From: Arachidicoccus terrestris
Lineage (GTDB): Bacteria > Bacteroidota > Bacteroidia > Chitinophagales > Chitinophagaceae
Length of the DNA: 64,000 nt
Direction: 5' to 3'
Assembly (NCBI RefSeq): GCF_020042345.1
Contig: NZ_CP083387.1
Coordinates: 2,852,001-2,916,000 of the forward strand
Positions 26,888 to 36,555 of the stretch are shown here, piece by piece. The stretch's first letter is position 1. Each line of letters opens with the position of its first letter. Under the pieces are notes generated by a model. It searched no databases and was not told where the DNA came from. It saw only the letters and a list, made by a program, of their open reading frames with translations. The position numbers and the translations under genes are program-made.

Positions 26888-26930
26888 AGCCCCTCATCTT
26901 TAACGACATTAAAGTGACGGGGCTTTTTCA
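26888..26930 (+). terminator. Terminator of the GH35 unit
   Basis: agcccc (26888-26893) pairs with ggggct (26919-26924), with inner tca/tga and ctttaa/ttaaag segments, followed by TTTTT. Good intrinsic terminator, 21 bases after the GH43-like stop. Confidence 0.8.
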
Positions 26931-27121
26931 TTGTTGTCGATTGCTGTAGCCTGACCCAAACGCGTAATCCTGAAACAGATGGGATGGACATTCCTATGCC
27001 GGCCATGCCATCATCGCTGGCGAAATGAGCATACGCCTATATATAGAAAAAAATTCCCGTTTACTTTTTGTTTGGTTTTTGATGCCTAAGATGCTATTAA
27101 CGGGCGCAAATGACCAAAATA

Positions 27122-27148
27122 CCCCCTCCAAATTATCATTTAATCCCC
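27122..27148 (+). promoter_or_regulatory. C-run direct-repeat element, copy 3 (first SusC unit)
   Basis: CCCCC (27122-27126) and CCCC (27145-27148), 22 bp end to end, core tccaaattatcatttaat. ATTATCATTT agrees with ATTACCATTT of copy 4 at 9 of 10 bases. A TTG (27152-27154) follows 3 bases later. Confidence 0.65.
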
Positions 27149-27176
27149 TATTTGCGGTTAACGGAATGATAATTTG
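27129..27176. promoter_or_regulatory. 12-bp inverted repeat over the first SusC promoter
   Basis: caaattatcatt (27129-27140) is the exact reverse complement of aatgataatttg (27165-27176), 24 bases apart. The left arm is the core of C-run copy 3. The right arm contains TAATTTG, a -7 element one T short of consensus. A folded leader or a second operator is possible. Confidence 0.5.
27152..27176 (+). promoter_or_regulatory. Candidate promoter of the SusC-SusD-GH30-GH2 unit
   Basis: TTG at 27152-27154, 15 bases, then TAATTTG at 27170-27176. The geometry matches the promoter behind copy 4, but the -7 lacks one T. The SusC ATG follows 76 bases later. Confidence 0.4.
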
Positions 27177-27252
27177 CGATTGATTCGTTAAACATATTAT
27201 AACGAAGCCACGAGACAGACTGCAATTTTTGAAAAAAATTAAATAACAAGAA

Positions 27253-30200
27253 ATGAAAAGGGTGATTCGTCTTTCAACAGAACCAATCGGGTGTATCCAG
27301 CCTTTAATAAAGCTGCTGGTATCTTTTTGCCTTTGCCTGGTCATACACCAAACTGCCTTTGCCCAGCAGCCTGACCAGATACATGGACGTGTCGTAGATG
27401 GTAAAGGTATTCCTCTCAGCAATACCAGTATTGCAATTGCCGGCCAGAACGGAGGAGCTATATCGGATAGCGCAGGGCAGTTTTCAATCAATGCTATTAA
27501 GGGAGATACACTGTTATTTTCTCATGTTGGCTACAGTGATCTTAAGCTAGTGGTCACAACGCAATCCTTCATGAATGTGACATTGATGGAAAGCCAGATC
27601 AATACTTTAAATGATGTGGTCGTTGTTGGCTATGGCACCTCGACTAAAAAGAACCTGACCGGTTCGGTATCTGTTGTAAAAGGGAGTGATATTGTGAAAA
27701 GCCCTCAGCCAGATATTTCCAACTCCCTGGCCGGTCGCTTTTCCGGGCTGATCGCCAGCAACAGGAGTGGCGAACCCGGATATGATGGTTCTTCTATCAG
27801 AATCAGGGGTTTGGCAACAACAGGAAATAATGATGTGCTTGTGGTGGTAGACGGAGTGCCCGGCGCCATAGGAGGATTTTCCAGATTGAACCCCGATGAC
27901 ATAGCAAGTGTAACGGTATTGAAGGATGCATCTGCTGCTGTTTATGGTAGCAGGGCGGCAAACGGCGTTATATTGGTCACCACCAAACAGGGCGCCACTG
28001 GCAAGCCCCTGATATCCTATAGTTATAATCAGGGTTTTTCTTCTCCTACCAGGCTGCCCAAAATGGCCGATGCTGCAACCTACGCAGCCATACTCAATGA
28101 GATCGATTACTATAATAACCCTGAGGGCGGTATGAACCAACATTATACAGCTGAAGAAGTTCAGAAGTTCAAAGATGGCTCAGATGCGATCAATTATCCC
28201 AATACAGACTGGCAGGAAGCGACATTGAAGAATTTTGCCTTGCAGAACCATCAGGCACTCAGTGTGAGGGGAGGCAGTGATAAAGTCAAGTATTATCTAT
28301 CTCTGGGAACGGTAAGCCAGAATAGTCTTTATAAAGACGGAGCGACTAAATATAAGCAATACAACTTCAGATCTAATGTAGGCGCCCAGATAACAAAGGA
28401 TCTCAATGTGAAGCTTTCTTTGTCGGGAAGGCAAGAGGACCGTCACTATCCCATTGCTTCTGCCGGCGATATTTTCAGATCAATTTACAGGGCCTATCCG
28501 ATTGTTATTGACCGCTATCCGAACGGGCTTCCCTCTACGGGCATTGAAAATAATAATCCGGTCGTAATGGCCACGGATGCAAGCGGGTGGAACAGAAATC
28601 CGACATCTACCTTTAACGGCATTCTGAGTGCGACTTATAATATTCCTTTTGTTAACGGGTTATCCATCGATGGATTTTATTCCGTGGATAAATCCTTCAA
28701 TTTCACCAAGACATTTAATCAGCCTTATGCATTGTATACTTACGATGGCGACAATGATACTTATGATAAGACCATTGCCGGCGGCTCCGCGGGGGCTGCC
28801 ACTTTAAATGAATCCCAGGTGAACACTTCTTTGATAACGCAGAATATTAAACTCAACTACAAAAACGGGTGGGGTAAACATCATCTGGATGCTTTTGTCG
28901 GTTATGAACAAAGCGAGAACAGTTCAGAAACCTTCGGTGCCTCCAGGATTAATTACCCGACTGTTTTAACGCCTGAGCTCTCCCAGGGAGGGGCTGCCGC
29001 GACAGACAAGGATAATTATGGAAGCAGTTTTGATTTTACACGCAGAAGTATGATCAGTAGACTAGCTTACAACTATATGGAGAAGTATCTACTGGAAGGT
29101 CAGCTCAGAATAGATGGTTCATCTAATTTTCCGAGCGGCCATCAATATGGCTACTTCCCCTCTGTCGCTGCAGGGTGGAGGGTTTCGGAAGAACCTTGGT
29201 TCAAACAATCGGTGAGCTGGATCAATGATTTGAAATTCAGGGCATCTTATGGCTCTCTGGGCAACGATAATGTTGCGCAGTTCCAGTATTATAACAACTA
29301 TTCCTTTAGTAATCATTATGTCATTGGCAACGGAACCGTTCATCCGGGTATCGATCTGACAAAATTGGCGAACCCGAATATCACCTGGGAGGTGGCCAAG
29401 AAAATGGATATCGGATTGAACGCTATTGTGGCCAATGATTTCAACGTTGAACTGATCTATTTTCAGCAGAAAAGGTCAGATATCCTGGCCACCAGAAATG
29501 CGTCCATTCCTTCTGTATCGGGTATTGTGAATCCCTATACTGGAGACCCGCTGGTGCCGGATGAGAATATCGGAAAAGTCAATAATGAAGGGTTTGAGGC
29601 GACAATAGGGTATACGCATAGTGGTGCTTTTCATTTTAATGTCTCAGCAAACATGACCTATGCGAAAAGTAAAGTTGTTTTCATAGACGAAGCCGCCGGA
29701 ACTTTGGATTATCAGAGCCAGACGGGGCACCCTTTGAATGCTTATTTGCTATATAAATCAATTGGCATCTACCGGACTGCTGAGGACCTGGAAAAATATC
29801 CTCATGTTTCCGGCGCCGGATTAGGAGATCTGATCTTTGAAGACTATAACGGTGACGGTTCAATAACAGCGGATGATCAGGTACGGACAAAATATGGAAA
29901 TATTCCACAAATTGTATACGGTTTGGTGTTTAGTTCCGGATATAAGCAATTTGATTTCTCTTTTGTCATAGCAGGTCAGGCGGAAGTCAGCCAATATGTG
30001 CTGCCTGAATCAGGACAGGTGGGCAATTTTTACAGTAGCTGGGCCGATAACCGGTGGAGCCCTTCTAATCCCAGCGGTACCTATCCAAGGGTAGATACAA
30101 GAGCCTCATCTGCGATTAGCGGTGGACTTTATAATAGTACCTTTTGGCTGAATGACGCTTCTTTTGCGCGGCTTAAGAATGTCGAACTGGGCTATACTTT

Positions 30201-30375
30201 CCCCAAAAGGATATTAAATGCACTAAGGATGTCTCAGGTGCGCGTATACGCCAGCGCATCTAATTTGTTCACGATCACAAAAGTGAAGGACTATGACCCG
30301 GAAGGTGACAGCGGAAGCGGTCAGTTCTATCCACAGCAAAGGATCATTAACCTGGGTATTAATGTCAATTTTTAA
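27253..30375 (+). CDS. SusC/RagA-type TonB-linked outer membrane transporter, first copy
   Basis: A 1040-residue TonB-dependent transporter for oligosaccharide import, working with the SusD lipoprotein as a lid. The signal peptide ends FAQQ near residue 38. A carboxypeptidase-D-like regulatory domain (IHGRVVDGKGIPL, about 42-120) precedes the plug (VVVVGYGTSTKKNLTGSV from about 122), and a 22-strand barrel follows, ending in a C-terminal Phe (NLGINVNF). It heads a unit with SusD, GH30 and GH2. Confidence 0.95.
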   Translation: MKRVIRLSTEPIGCIQPLIKLLVSFCLCLVIHQTAFAQQPDQIHGRVVDGKGIPLSNTSIAIAGQNGGAISDSAGQFSINAIKGDTLLFSHVGYSDLKLVVTTQSFMNVTLMESQINTLNDVVVVGYGTSTKKNLTGSVSVVKGSDIVKSPQPDISNSLAGRFSGLIASNRSGEPGYDGSSIRIRGLATTGNNDVLVVVDGVPGAIGGFSRLNPDDIASVTVLKDASAAVYGSRAANGVILVTTKQGATGKPLISYSYNQGFSSPTRLPKMADAATYAAILNEIDYYNNPEGGMNQHYTAEEVQKFKDGSDAINYPNTDWQEATLKNFALQNHQALSVRGGSDKVKYYLSLGTVSQNSLYKDGATKYKQYNFRSNVGAQITKDLNVKLSLSGRQEDRHYPIASAGDIFRSIYRAYPIVIDRYPNGLPSTGIENNNPVVMATDASGWNRNPTSTFNGILSATYNIPFVNGLSIDGFYSVDKSFNFTKTFNQPYALYTYDGDNDTYDKTIAGGSAGAATLNESQVNTSLITQNIKLNYKNGWGKHHLDAFVGYEQSENSSETFGASRINYPTVLTPELSQGGAAATDKDNYGSSFDFTRRSMISRLAYNYMEKYLLEGQLRIDGSSNFPSGHQYGYFPSVAAGWRVSEEPWFKQSVSWINDLKFRASYGSLGNDNVAQFQYYNNYSFSNHYVIGNGTVHPGIDLTKLANPNITWEVAKKMDIGLNAIVANDFNVELIYFQQKRSDILATRNASIPSVSGIVNPYTGDPLVPDENIGKVNNEGFEATIGYTHSGAFHFNVSANMTYAKSKVVFIDEAAGTLDYQSQTGHPLNAYLLYKSIGIYRTAEDLEKYPHVSGAGLGDLIFEDYNGDGSITADDQVRTKYGNIPQIVYGLVFSSGYKQFDFSFVIAGQAEVSQYVLPESGQVGNFYSSWADNRWSPSNPSGTYPRVDTRASSAISGGLYNSTFWLNDASFARLKNVELGYTFPKRILNALRMSQVRVYASASNLFTITKVKDYDPEGDSGSGQFYPQQRIINLGINVNF

Positions 30376-30392
30376 TAGCAAAATATTATACA

Positions 30393-32093
30393 ATGAAAAC
30401 GATAAAATTGAATAACTTAAAATATATGTGGATGCTGACGACAGCATTGGTTTGTCTGACCGGTGTATCCTGTAGCCATAACTATCTTGAGATTACACCA
30501 ACCGATCGTGTGTCCGATGCGGCTATTCTTGCTGACTCTGTATTATTTGAAGATTATGTCATCAACCGTTACATGGGAATCCAGCAGACCAATAAAGAGG
30601 CGGAAGGAACACCTCCCGGATTTGGCCGGGGGTTTGAATATGCGCTGTGGTCATCCCTTACGGATGAATCAATGTACACCAATGATGATAATACTTGGCT
30701 TATTCAAAGAGGCCAGATCGCTCCGGAGAATACCGGTATTGCCGGCACGTTTTGGGGAAGGAGTTACAGAGGCATCCGTGACATCAATTATGCATTAAAT
30801 CATATTAATGAGGTGCCTATGAGTGAAGGACTTAAAAACCGGTTGACAGGAGAACTGAAATTCCAGCGTGCCTTCAGATATTTTGATCTCATCCGTAATT
30901 ATGGAAAGGTTGTTTTGGTCGGGGACAGAGTATATGATCTGACTGATGATTTTTCATCTACCGACTCCCTCTATGTACGTTCGTCTATAAAAGATGGTAT
31001 TGCTTATGTGCGTACACAACTGGATGAGGCGGCAGGTTTACTGCCCGTGGATCACAGTAGCAGCAATTGGGCACTGGGAAGGGCCACAAAAGGGGCAGCT
31101 CTCGCGCTTAAATCCCGCTTACTGCTGTATGCAGCCAGTCCGCTCTATAATGCAGGCTCCTGGTCAGATGCGGCAAAAGCGGCTAAGGACGTGATGGAAC
31201 TGCAACGGTACAGTCTCTATCAGGGTGGGTACGGAAAGATCTTTCTGACTCCGGACAATAACCCCGAAATTATCTTTGAGCGGTTATATGCGACAGGAGC
31301 TGTGCATGTAGCGCTGGAGATTGCCAATGGTCCCAATGGCTACGATGGATGGGGCGGTAATACGCCGCTTCAAAATCTGGTAGACGCTTATGAAATGGCG
31401 AATGGAAAGGCCATTACGGCAGTCGGATCGGGATATGATCCTGCTCACCCTTACGAGAATAGAGATCCCAGATTTTATGCCACAATTCTGTATAATGGAG
31501 CTCCTTACAGAGGAGATACGGTATGGACATATACACCGGGCGGGAAGGATAGTAAAGACGGGCCTTCGAATTGGAATACTTCCAAAACAGGTTATTATCT
31601 GAAAAAGTTTATGAATGATAACCTGCCAATTGTAAACCCCTGGGGAATAGCCGGAACACAACCCTGGATCTATTTCAGGTATGCGGAAATTCTGCTGAAC
31701 TATGCAGAGGCACAGAATGAGGCGGCGGGGCCAGACAATTCTGTTTACAGTGCCATCAACCAAGTAAGGGAAAGAGCAGGGATGCCCGATTTGCCTGAAG
31801 GGCTGAGCCAAACCGAAATGCGCACAGCCATACGGTATGAACGTCAGGTAGAGCTTGCATTTGAGGAACACCGTTACTACGATGTCAGACGTTGGAAAAT
31901 TGCAGAGGTGACAGAAAACGAACCTGCCTACGGTATCAGTGTGACTAAAGAGAACGGTATTTTTAAGTATACCAGGATCACAGCCTTATCCGGTAAGCAT
32001 TTTGAAACCAAACAATACTGGCTGCCGATTCCAAGGGCAGAGATTTTGGCTTCAGACAATAAACTGGAACAAAATACCGGGTATGGCAATTAA
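30393..32093 (+). CDS. SusD/RagB-type glycan-binding lipoprotein, first copy
   Basis: A 566-residue surface lipoprotein with lipobox TGVS-C27. The N-terminal helical TPR region (YVINRYMGIQ ... FQRAFRYFDLIRNYG) and the SusD C-terminal block (YFRYAEILLNYAEAQNEA ... QVRERAGMP ... VELAFEEHRYYDVRRWKIA) are clear. It binds glycan and caps SusC. It follows susC by 17 bases. Confidence 0.94.
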   Translation: MKTIKLNNLKYMWMLTTALVCLTGVSCSHNYLEITPTDRVSDAAILADSVLFEDYVINRYMGIQQTNKEAEGTPPGFGRGFEYALWSSLTDESMYTNDDNTWLIQRGQIAPENTGIAGTFWGRSYRGIRDINYALNHINEVPMSEGLKNRLTGELKFQRAFRYFDLIRNYGKVVLVGDRVYDLTDDFSSTDSLYVRSSIKDGIAYVRTQLDEAAGLLPVDHSSSNWALGRATKGAALALKSRLLLYAASPLYNAGSWSDAAKAAKDVMELQRYSLYQGGYGKIFLTPDNNPEIIFERLYATGAVHVALEIANGPNGYDGWGGNTPLQNLVDAYEMANGKAITAVGSGYDPAHPYENRDPRFYATILYNGAPYRGDTVWTYTPGGKDSKDGPSNWNTSKTGYYLKKFMNDNLPIVNPWGIAGTQPWIYFRYAEILLNYAEAQNEAAGPDNSVYSAINQVRERAGMPDLPEGLSQTEMRTAIRYERQVELAFEEHRYYDVRRWKIAEVTENEPAYGISVTKENGIFKYTRITALSGKHFETKQYWLPIPRAEILASDNKLEQNTGYGN

Positions 32094-32176
32094 AAAAGGA
32101 TCAGACGGGCGTTTAATGGGCCATCCTATCCTAATTTTAAGCAACGGGTTATTTTTTAGAACTGAAACTGTTATAG

Positions 32177-33775
32177 ATGAAACAATACCTCAGAGTCTTA
32201 ATACAATGCTTCCTGTCGCTGTCCACTTTTGTTGTTACCCAAACGAGTGCCGCTTGGGGAGATAAAGCAGAACCTGCGGTATCAGATTTTAATAGGGATA
32301 CCCTGGTAATCAGGGTAGAGCCGGACAGCACCTTTCAGGTAATAGATAATTTTGGCGCGAGCGATGCCTGGACCTGTCAGTATGTGGGCTGCTGGGACGA
32401 TAAGGTTAAGAATAAAATAGCAGACCTGCTGTTCAGTATGGGTAAGAATGCCTCCGGGGATCCCAAGGGTATCGGGTTGTCGGCGTGGCGTTTTAATATC
32501 GGCGCCGGCAGCGGTCAGCAAGGTGAAAAAAGTGGCATTATGGATGTCTGGCGCCGCGCCGAAACTTTCCTTCAGGAAAATGGAATGTATGATTTTAACG
32601 GTGCTGCGGGACAAACCTGGTTTTTACGGGCCGCAAAACGCAGAGGTGTGTCCGAGTTTATCGGCTTCTGCAATAGTGCACCGTACATGATGACAAAAAA
32701 TGGCCTGACATTTAGCACCGGCGGCCAGACAAATCTGGCACCTGGTCAATACGGCGCATTTTCCGATTACTTAATAAAGGTGGTTGACGGCATCAAGAAA
32801 AAAGCCGGTGTGGATCTGGATTATATAAGCCCGGTCAATGAACCTCAATGGGACTGGAGTGACAGCAGTCAGGAAGGAAGTCCTTACAGCAATAAAGAAA
32901 TTGCTGCTTTGGCCAAAGTATTGGATGCCCGGTTAACCAAAGCCGGTTTGAAGACGAAGATTTCCCTGGCAGAGGCGGGCCAGCTCAATTATCTGTATGA
33001 AGGAGCGGGTAAGCCTCAGAGAGGCAGGCAGCTTCAATCATTTTTTTCTGGGAATGACAGTACTTCTTTACTGGGATTGGCTCATGTCGATCATTGTATT
33101 ACAGCCCACAGTTATTTTACCACTTCTCCTTTTGGTGAGGCTATCAGGCAAAGGCAAAAGCTGGCCGATTCATTAAAAGTGCTTCAGTCCCATTCCGGTT
33201 TGAAAGACCTGCGATACTGGATGAGCGAGTACTGCATTCTGGGAGATAATTTTGGGGAGATAAATGGCGCTCACCGTGATTTGGGCATGGCGCCGGCTCT
33301 ATATGTGGCTAAAGCCATTCATATGGATTTGACTTACGCAGAAGCCAGTGCCTGGCAATGGTGGTTAGGCATCTCTGCCTATGATTATAAAGACGGTCTT
33401 ATTTATGTAGACAAAACGCAGCCGACAGGCAAGTTTTATGAAAGTAAGATGCTGTGGGCACTCGGTAATTACAGCCGGTTTGTTCGCCCGGGTTTTATAC
33501 GGATCAACAGTGAGGTTAGCGGGAGAGCAGTAACTGATTCAAGTATTCTGGTAAGCAGTTTTAAAGACCGTGCAAGTGCAAAACTAGCACTGGTAATCGT
33601 GAATCTGGGAAATACACCTCGGGTAATTTCAGTTGGAAACGACCGTCATCTTAGGATCAGGAATAAGTATGTGACTTCTGTGAATTACAATCTGAAGCGT
33701 TTTAAGATAAAAAGGGGGAGAGACATTCAATTGCCATCAAGATCAGTAATAACGTTGACAGGTGTATATAGATAG
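32177..33775 (+). CDS. GH30 glycoside hydrolase (endo-beta-1,6-galactanase-like?)
   Basis: A 532-residue secreted enzyme (signal peptide about 1-25). It has the GH30 layout: FQVIDNFGASDAW near residue 53, an (alpha/beta)8 barrel and a C-terminal beta-sandwich. The acid/base is Glu222 in SPVNEPQWDW and the nucleophile Glu351 in YWMSEYC. The WxxGSGxxG-type glycine patch (NIGAGSGQQG) and NEPQWDW remind me of the GH30_5 endo-beta-1,6-galactanase group, which acts on type II arabinogalactan side chains; the subfamily is an inference. The gap to SusD is 83 bases without a terminator, so cotranscription is likely. Confidence 0.83.
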   Translation: MKQYLRVLIQCFLSLSTFVVTQTSAAWGDKAEPAVSDFNRDTLVIRVEPDSTFQVIDNFGASDAWTCQYVGCWDDKVKNKIADLLFSMGKNASGDPKGIGLSAWRFNIGAGSGQQGEKSGIMDVWRRAETFLQENGMYDFNGAAGQTWFLRAAKRRGVSEFIGFCNSAPYMMTKNGLTFSTGGQTNLAPGQYGAFSDYLIKVVDGIKKKAGVDLDYISPVNEPQWDWSDSSQEGSPYSNKEIAALAKVLDARLTKAGLKTKISLAEAGQLNYLYEGAGKPQRGRQLQSFFSGNDSTSLLGLAHVDHCITAHSYFTTSPFGEAIRQRQKLADSLKVLQSHSGLKDLRYWMSEYCILGDNFGEINGAHRDLGMAPALYVAKAIHMDLTYAEASAWQWWLGISAYDYKDGLIYVDKTQPTGKFYESKMLWALGNYSRFVRPGFIRINSEVSGRAVTDSSILVSSFKDRASAKLALVIVNLGNTPRVISVGNDRHLRIRNKYVTSVNYNLKRFKIKRGRDIQLPSRSVITLTGVYR

Positions 33776-33799
33776 AACTGCGCTAATAGCTATTTTTTC

Positions 33800-36316
33800 A
33801 TGATAAAGAACTTTGAAATGGAACAGGGAAAAAAGATCCGCAAATATGACCATCGGGCAAATTGGGCTTTGCCGGCTGTTTTGCTGAAAGTATGCTGTTT
33901 ATGCTGTTGGTACTTCGGAAGTACAATATCAGTTCTTTCCCAACTTCCGGCAGATGCCCGATTATTTAATGATGGGTGGGCATTCCACCTGGGGGATCTG
34001 GATCCATCATCCCTGTCAGAAAGTAGCAACGATACTTTGTGGCAGGCTATTACCCTTCCACAGGACTGGAGTATCAAAGGGCCTTTTAACCACCGATGGG
34101 CTAGCGCCACAGGTTATCTCCCGGGCGGTATCGGTTGGTATAGAAAGATTTTTAAGATCGGGAAAACTGAAACCGGCCTGCGACAGTATATTTATTTTGA
34201 AGGGGTGTATAAAAACAGTGCAGTTTGGCTAAACGGCCATCTTCTGGGCCAAAGACCTAATGGGTTTGTATCTTTTTATTATGACATGACGCCTTATCTG
34301 AAAGAAAATGGCTTGAATGAACTACTCGTAAAAGCAGATCATACTGATTTTGCAGATTCGAGATGGTATACTGGGTCAGGTATATATCGCAATGTCTATA
34401 AAGTGACGGCTCCGCCTGTACATATCCCGATCTGGGGCGTGAGTGTCGGGACGATGAAAGTTAAGGAGCGGACGGCCGAACTCGGAATACATATTGCCAT
34501 TGAAAAACCCGTAAATGCTAAAGACAGGATCCGTATCGAAAACGTGCTGCTGGACGCTGACGGAAATAAAGTGTCGGCTATCCGTCAGGAGTGCCTGCTG
34601 GATACCTTGGATAACAGATCTGTTGACACCAGGATGGCGCTTGCGATGGCCAGGACATGGTCTACCGAAGATCCGTATTTATACCGTTTGGTTACCACAC
34701 TGAAATTAAATGGGAAAAAACTAGGTCAGTACACGACGCCAGTAGGTATCCGTCAGGTAAGATTTACCGCGGATAGTGGACTTTTTCTGAACGGACATGC
34801 GTTAAAATTAAAGGGAGTCTGTCTACACGATGATGCCGGTAGTTTCGGGACGGCGGTACCTATGGCTGTCTGGAAGGAACGCCTGCGGTTACTGAAAGCA
34901 GCTGGCTGCAATGCGGTCAGAATGACACACAACCCTCATGCGCCGGGCATATATGATCTATGCGATCAGATGGGTTTTCTGGTTATCGATGAAGCTTTTG
35001 ATGAATGGGAGCTGGGAAAACACAAATGGATCACAGGCTGGAATAATGGTGTACCTGGCACCGACGGTTATCATTCGGATTTTAAAAAGTGGTGGAAAAC
35101 GGACCTTACTGATATGATCCGAAGAGACCGGAACCACCCTTCCATTATTATGTGGAGTATCGGTAATGAAATTGATTATCCGAATGACCCTTATTCAGAT
35201 CCGGTACTTAATGAAGGTCATTATCCCCAGATTTATGGATCAGGTTTTATGCCGGAGCATCCTGCTGCCGCTGCCTTGGGCAGCATTGCGGAGGCGTTGG
35301 CCGGTGTTGTTAAAATTCTTGATCCGTCAAGACCCGTAACCGCAGGCCTTGCCGCTGTGATGATGGCAGATAAAGCAGGCTATACAGATGTGCTGGACGT
35401 AGCCGGATATAATTACCAGGAGTATCGATATGAAGCCGATCACAAAAAGTACCCCCGCAGGGTCATGTATGGGAGCGAGAACGGCCACGGGTACCGTGCG
35501 TGGAAAGCCGTAACGGAGCATCCGTTTATAATAGGCCAGTTTCTGTGGACCGGTGTAGATTATTTAGGCGAAGCCAGTAAATGGCCCAGTCATGGTAACG
35601 AAGCGGGCCTGATTGATCTGGCTGGATTTAAAAAGCCTGAGTACTATTTCCGGCAATCTATCTGGTCGGATCGGCCAATGGTATATCTGGGCACATCAAA
35701 ATCATTCCGGCGGCTGGATCTCAAAAACGGCCGTCACGGGATGGCCAGACCGGTTTGGAATTATTTGTTGGGGGACACGGTGAATGTATACTGTTATACC
35801 AACTGTAAGCAGGCTACGCTTATGTTGAACGGCGTTGCCATAGGCACGCAGTCACAAAATGATTCTACACATGTAATCGTGTGGCGAATACCTTTTCAAC
35901 CTGGAAAGCTGACAGTTACAGCAAGGGACCAGCGTGGGATCACCGTACAAGACAATATACAGACGGTCGGTAATCCCGATCATATTGAAACAACCCGACG
36001 TGCACTAGATAAATGCGCAGATGAAAATCAGATCTGTGTGGTAGATATACAGGTCGCTGATAAGGACGGGGCTACTGTCATGTCGGACAGCTCGGTCATA
36101 CAGGTCGACGTTGCCGGAGGTGGTAGACTGATAGGCTTGGAAAACGGGAATGTCAGGGATGTTCAGCCTTATGGAGGCAATCGAAGAAAGGCCTATCATG
36201 GCCGTTTAAAAGCATATATTAAGGTGATACAAACCGGGAAAAGGATAAAGGTATCGGTTAATCACCCTAAGGTGGATACAATAAAACTGCAAAGCAGTGT
36301 GTTTGAAATTATGTAG
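33800..36316 (+). CDS. GH2 beta-galactosidase-type hydrolase
   Basis: An 838-residue enzyme with sugar-binding jelly-roll (about 50-205), an immunoglobulin-like domain (about 210-320), a TIM barrel (about 325-620) and a C-terminal part. The acid/base is Glu457 in MWSIGNEIDYP; the nucleophile is Glu560 in MYGSENGHG. The hydrophobic segment at 23-47 suggests export, although the N-terminus is long and charged; a second ATG at 33818 is an alternative start. GH2 includes beta-galactosidases, beta-glucuronidases and alpha-L-arabinopyranosidases; which one is open. Last gene of the third PUL unit, followed by a strong terminator. Confidence 0.87.
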   Translation: MIKNFEMEQGKKIRKYDHRANWALPAVLLKVCCLCCWYFGSTISVLSQLPADARLFNDGWAFHLGDLDPSSLSESSNDTLWQAITLPQDWSIKGPFNHRWASATGYLPGGIGWYRKIFKIGKTETGLRQYIYFEGVYKNSAVWLNGHLLGQRPNGFVSFYYDMTPYLKENGLNELLVKADHTDFADSRWYTGSGIYRNVYKVTAPPVHIPIWGVSVGTMKVKERTAELGIHIAIEKPVNAKDRIRIENVLLDADGNKVSAIRQECLLDTLDNRSVDTRMALAMARTWSTEDPYLYRLVTTLKLNGKKLGQYTTPVGIRQVRFTADSGLFLNGHALKLKGVCLHDDAGSFGTAVPMAVWKERLRLLKAAGCNAVRMTHNPHAPGIYDLCDQMGFLVIDEAFDEWELGKHKWITGWNNGVPGTDGYHSDFKKWWKTDLTDMIRRDRNHPSIIMWSIGNEIDYPNDPYSDPVLNEGHYPQIYGSGFMPEHPAAAALGSIAEALAGVVKILDPSRPVTAGLAAVMMADKAGYTDVLDVAGYNYQEYRYEADHKKYPRRVMYGSENGHGYRAWKAVTEHPFIIGQFLWTGVDYLGEASKWPSHGNEAGLIDLAGFKKPEYYFRQSIWSDRPMVYLGTSKSFRRLDLKNGRHGMARPVWNYLLGDTVNVYCYTNCKQATLMLNGVAIGTQSQNDSTHVIVWRIPFQPGKLTVTARDQRGITVQDNIQTVGNPDHIETTRRALDKCADENQICVVDIQVADKDGATVMSDSSVIQVDVAGGGRLIGLENGNVRDVQPYGGNRRKAYHGRLKAYIKVIQTGKRIKVSVNHPKVDTIKLQSSVFEIM

Positions 36317-36385
36317 GATTTTTATGAAAAATAACTCTTAGAGGTCGATGAATTATTCTATCGATCGGGGCGTTATTTAGCTGAG

Positions 36386-36425
36386 CGCTGCTTTAAAATC
36401 TATCATTTTAAAGCAGCGTTTTAAA
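36386..36425 (+). terminator. Strong terminator after GH2
   Basis: cgctgctttaaaat (36386-36399) and its exact reverse complement (36405-36418) form a perfect 14-bp stem with a 5-base loop (ctatc), followed by TTTT. It ends the SusC-SusD-GH30-GH2 unit. Confidence 0.88.
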
Positions 36426-36499
36426 CAGCTGCTCATTTTATTACAATTGTTAATATGACGATAAATCTGTCAGATGAATGCGCATTTTAGTTAAAAACT

Positions 36500-36524
36500 C
36501 CCCTATTTATTACCATTTCACCCC
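36500..36524 (+). promoter_or_regulatory. C-run direct-repeat element, copy 4 (second SusC unit)
   Basis: CCCC (36500-36503) and CCCC (36521-36524), 21 bp end to end, core tatttattaccatttca. Both runs are followed by T. The second run lies 4 bases from the -33 TTG, the usual place for an activator that touches RNA polymerase. Confidence 0.68.
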
Positions 36525-36528
36525 TTAA

Positions 36529-36555
36529 TTGTTAAAACTGACATAATTAATTTTG
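36529..36555 (+). promoter_or_regulatory. Promoter of the second SusC/SusD unit
   Basis: TTG at 36529-36531, 16 bases, then a perfect -7 TAATTTTG at 36548-36555. This is the cleanest promoter in the PUL. Confidence 0.62.

Larger units (their letters stand above)
26931..27252. other. Region between the GH35 unit and the SusC unit
   Basis: About 320 bases. The last 130 hold C-run copy 3, a 12-bp inverted repeat and a candidate promoter. The first 190 show nothing I can assign. Confidence 0.4.

Noticed and set aside
31284-31871. A 195-codon minus-strand frame inside the first SusD
   Set aside because: Antisense shadow of the SusD coding region.
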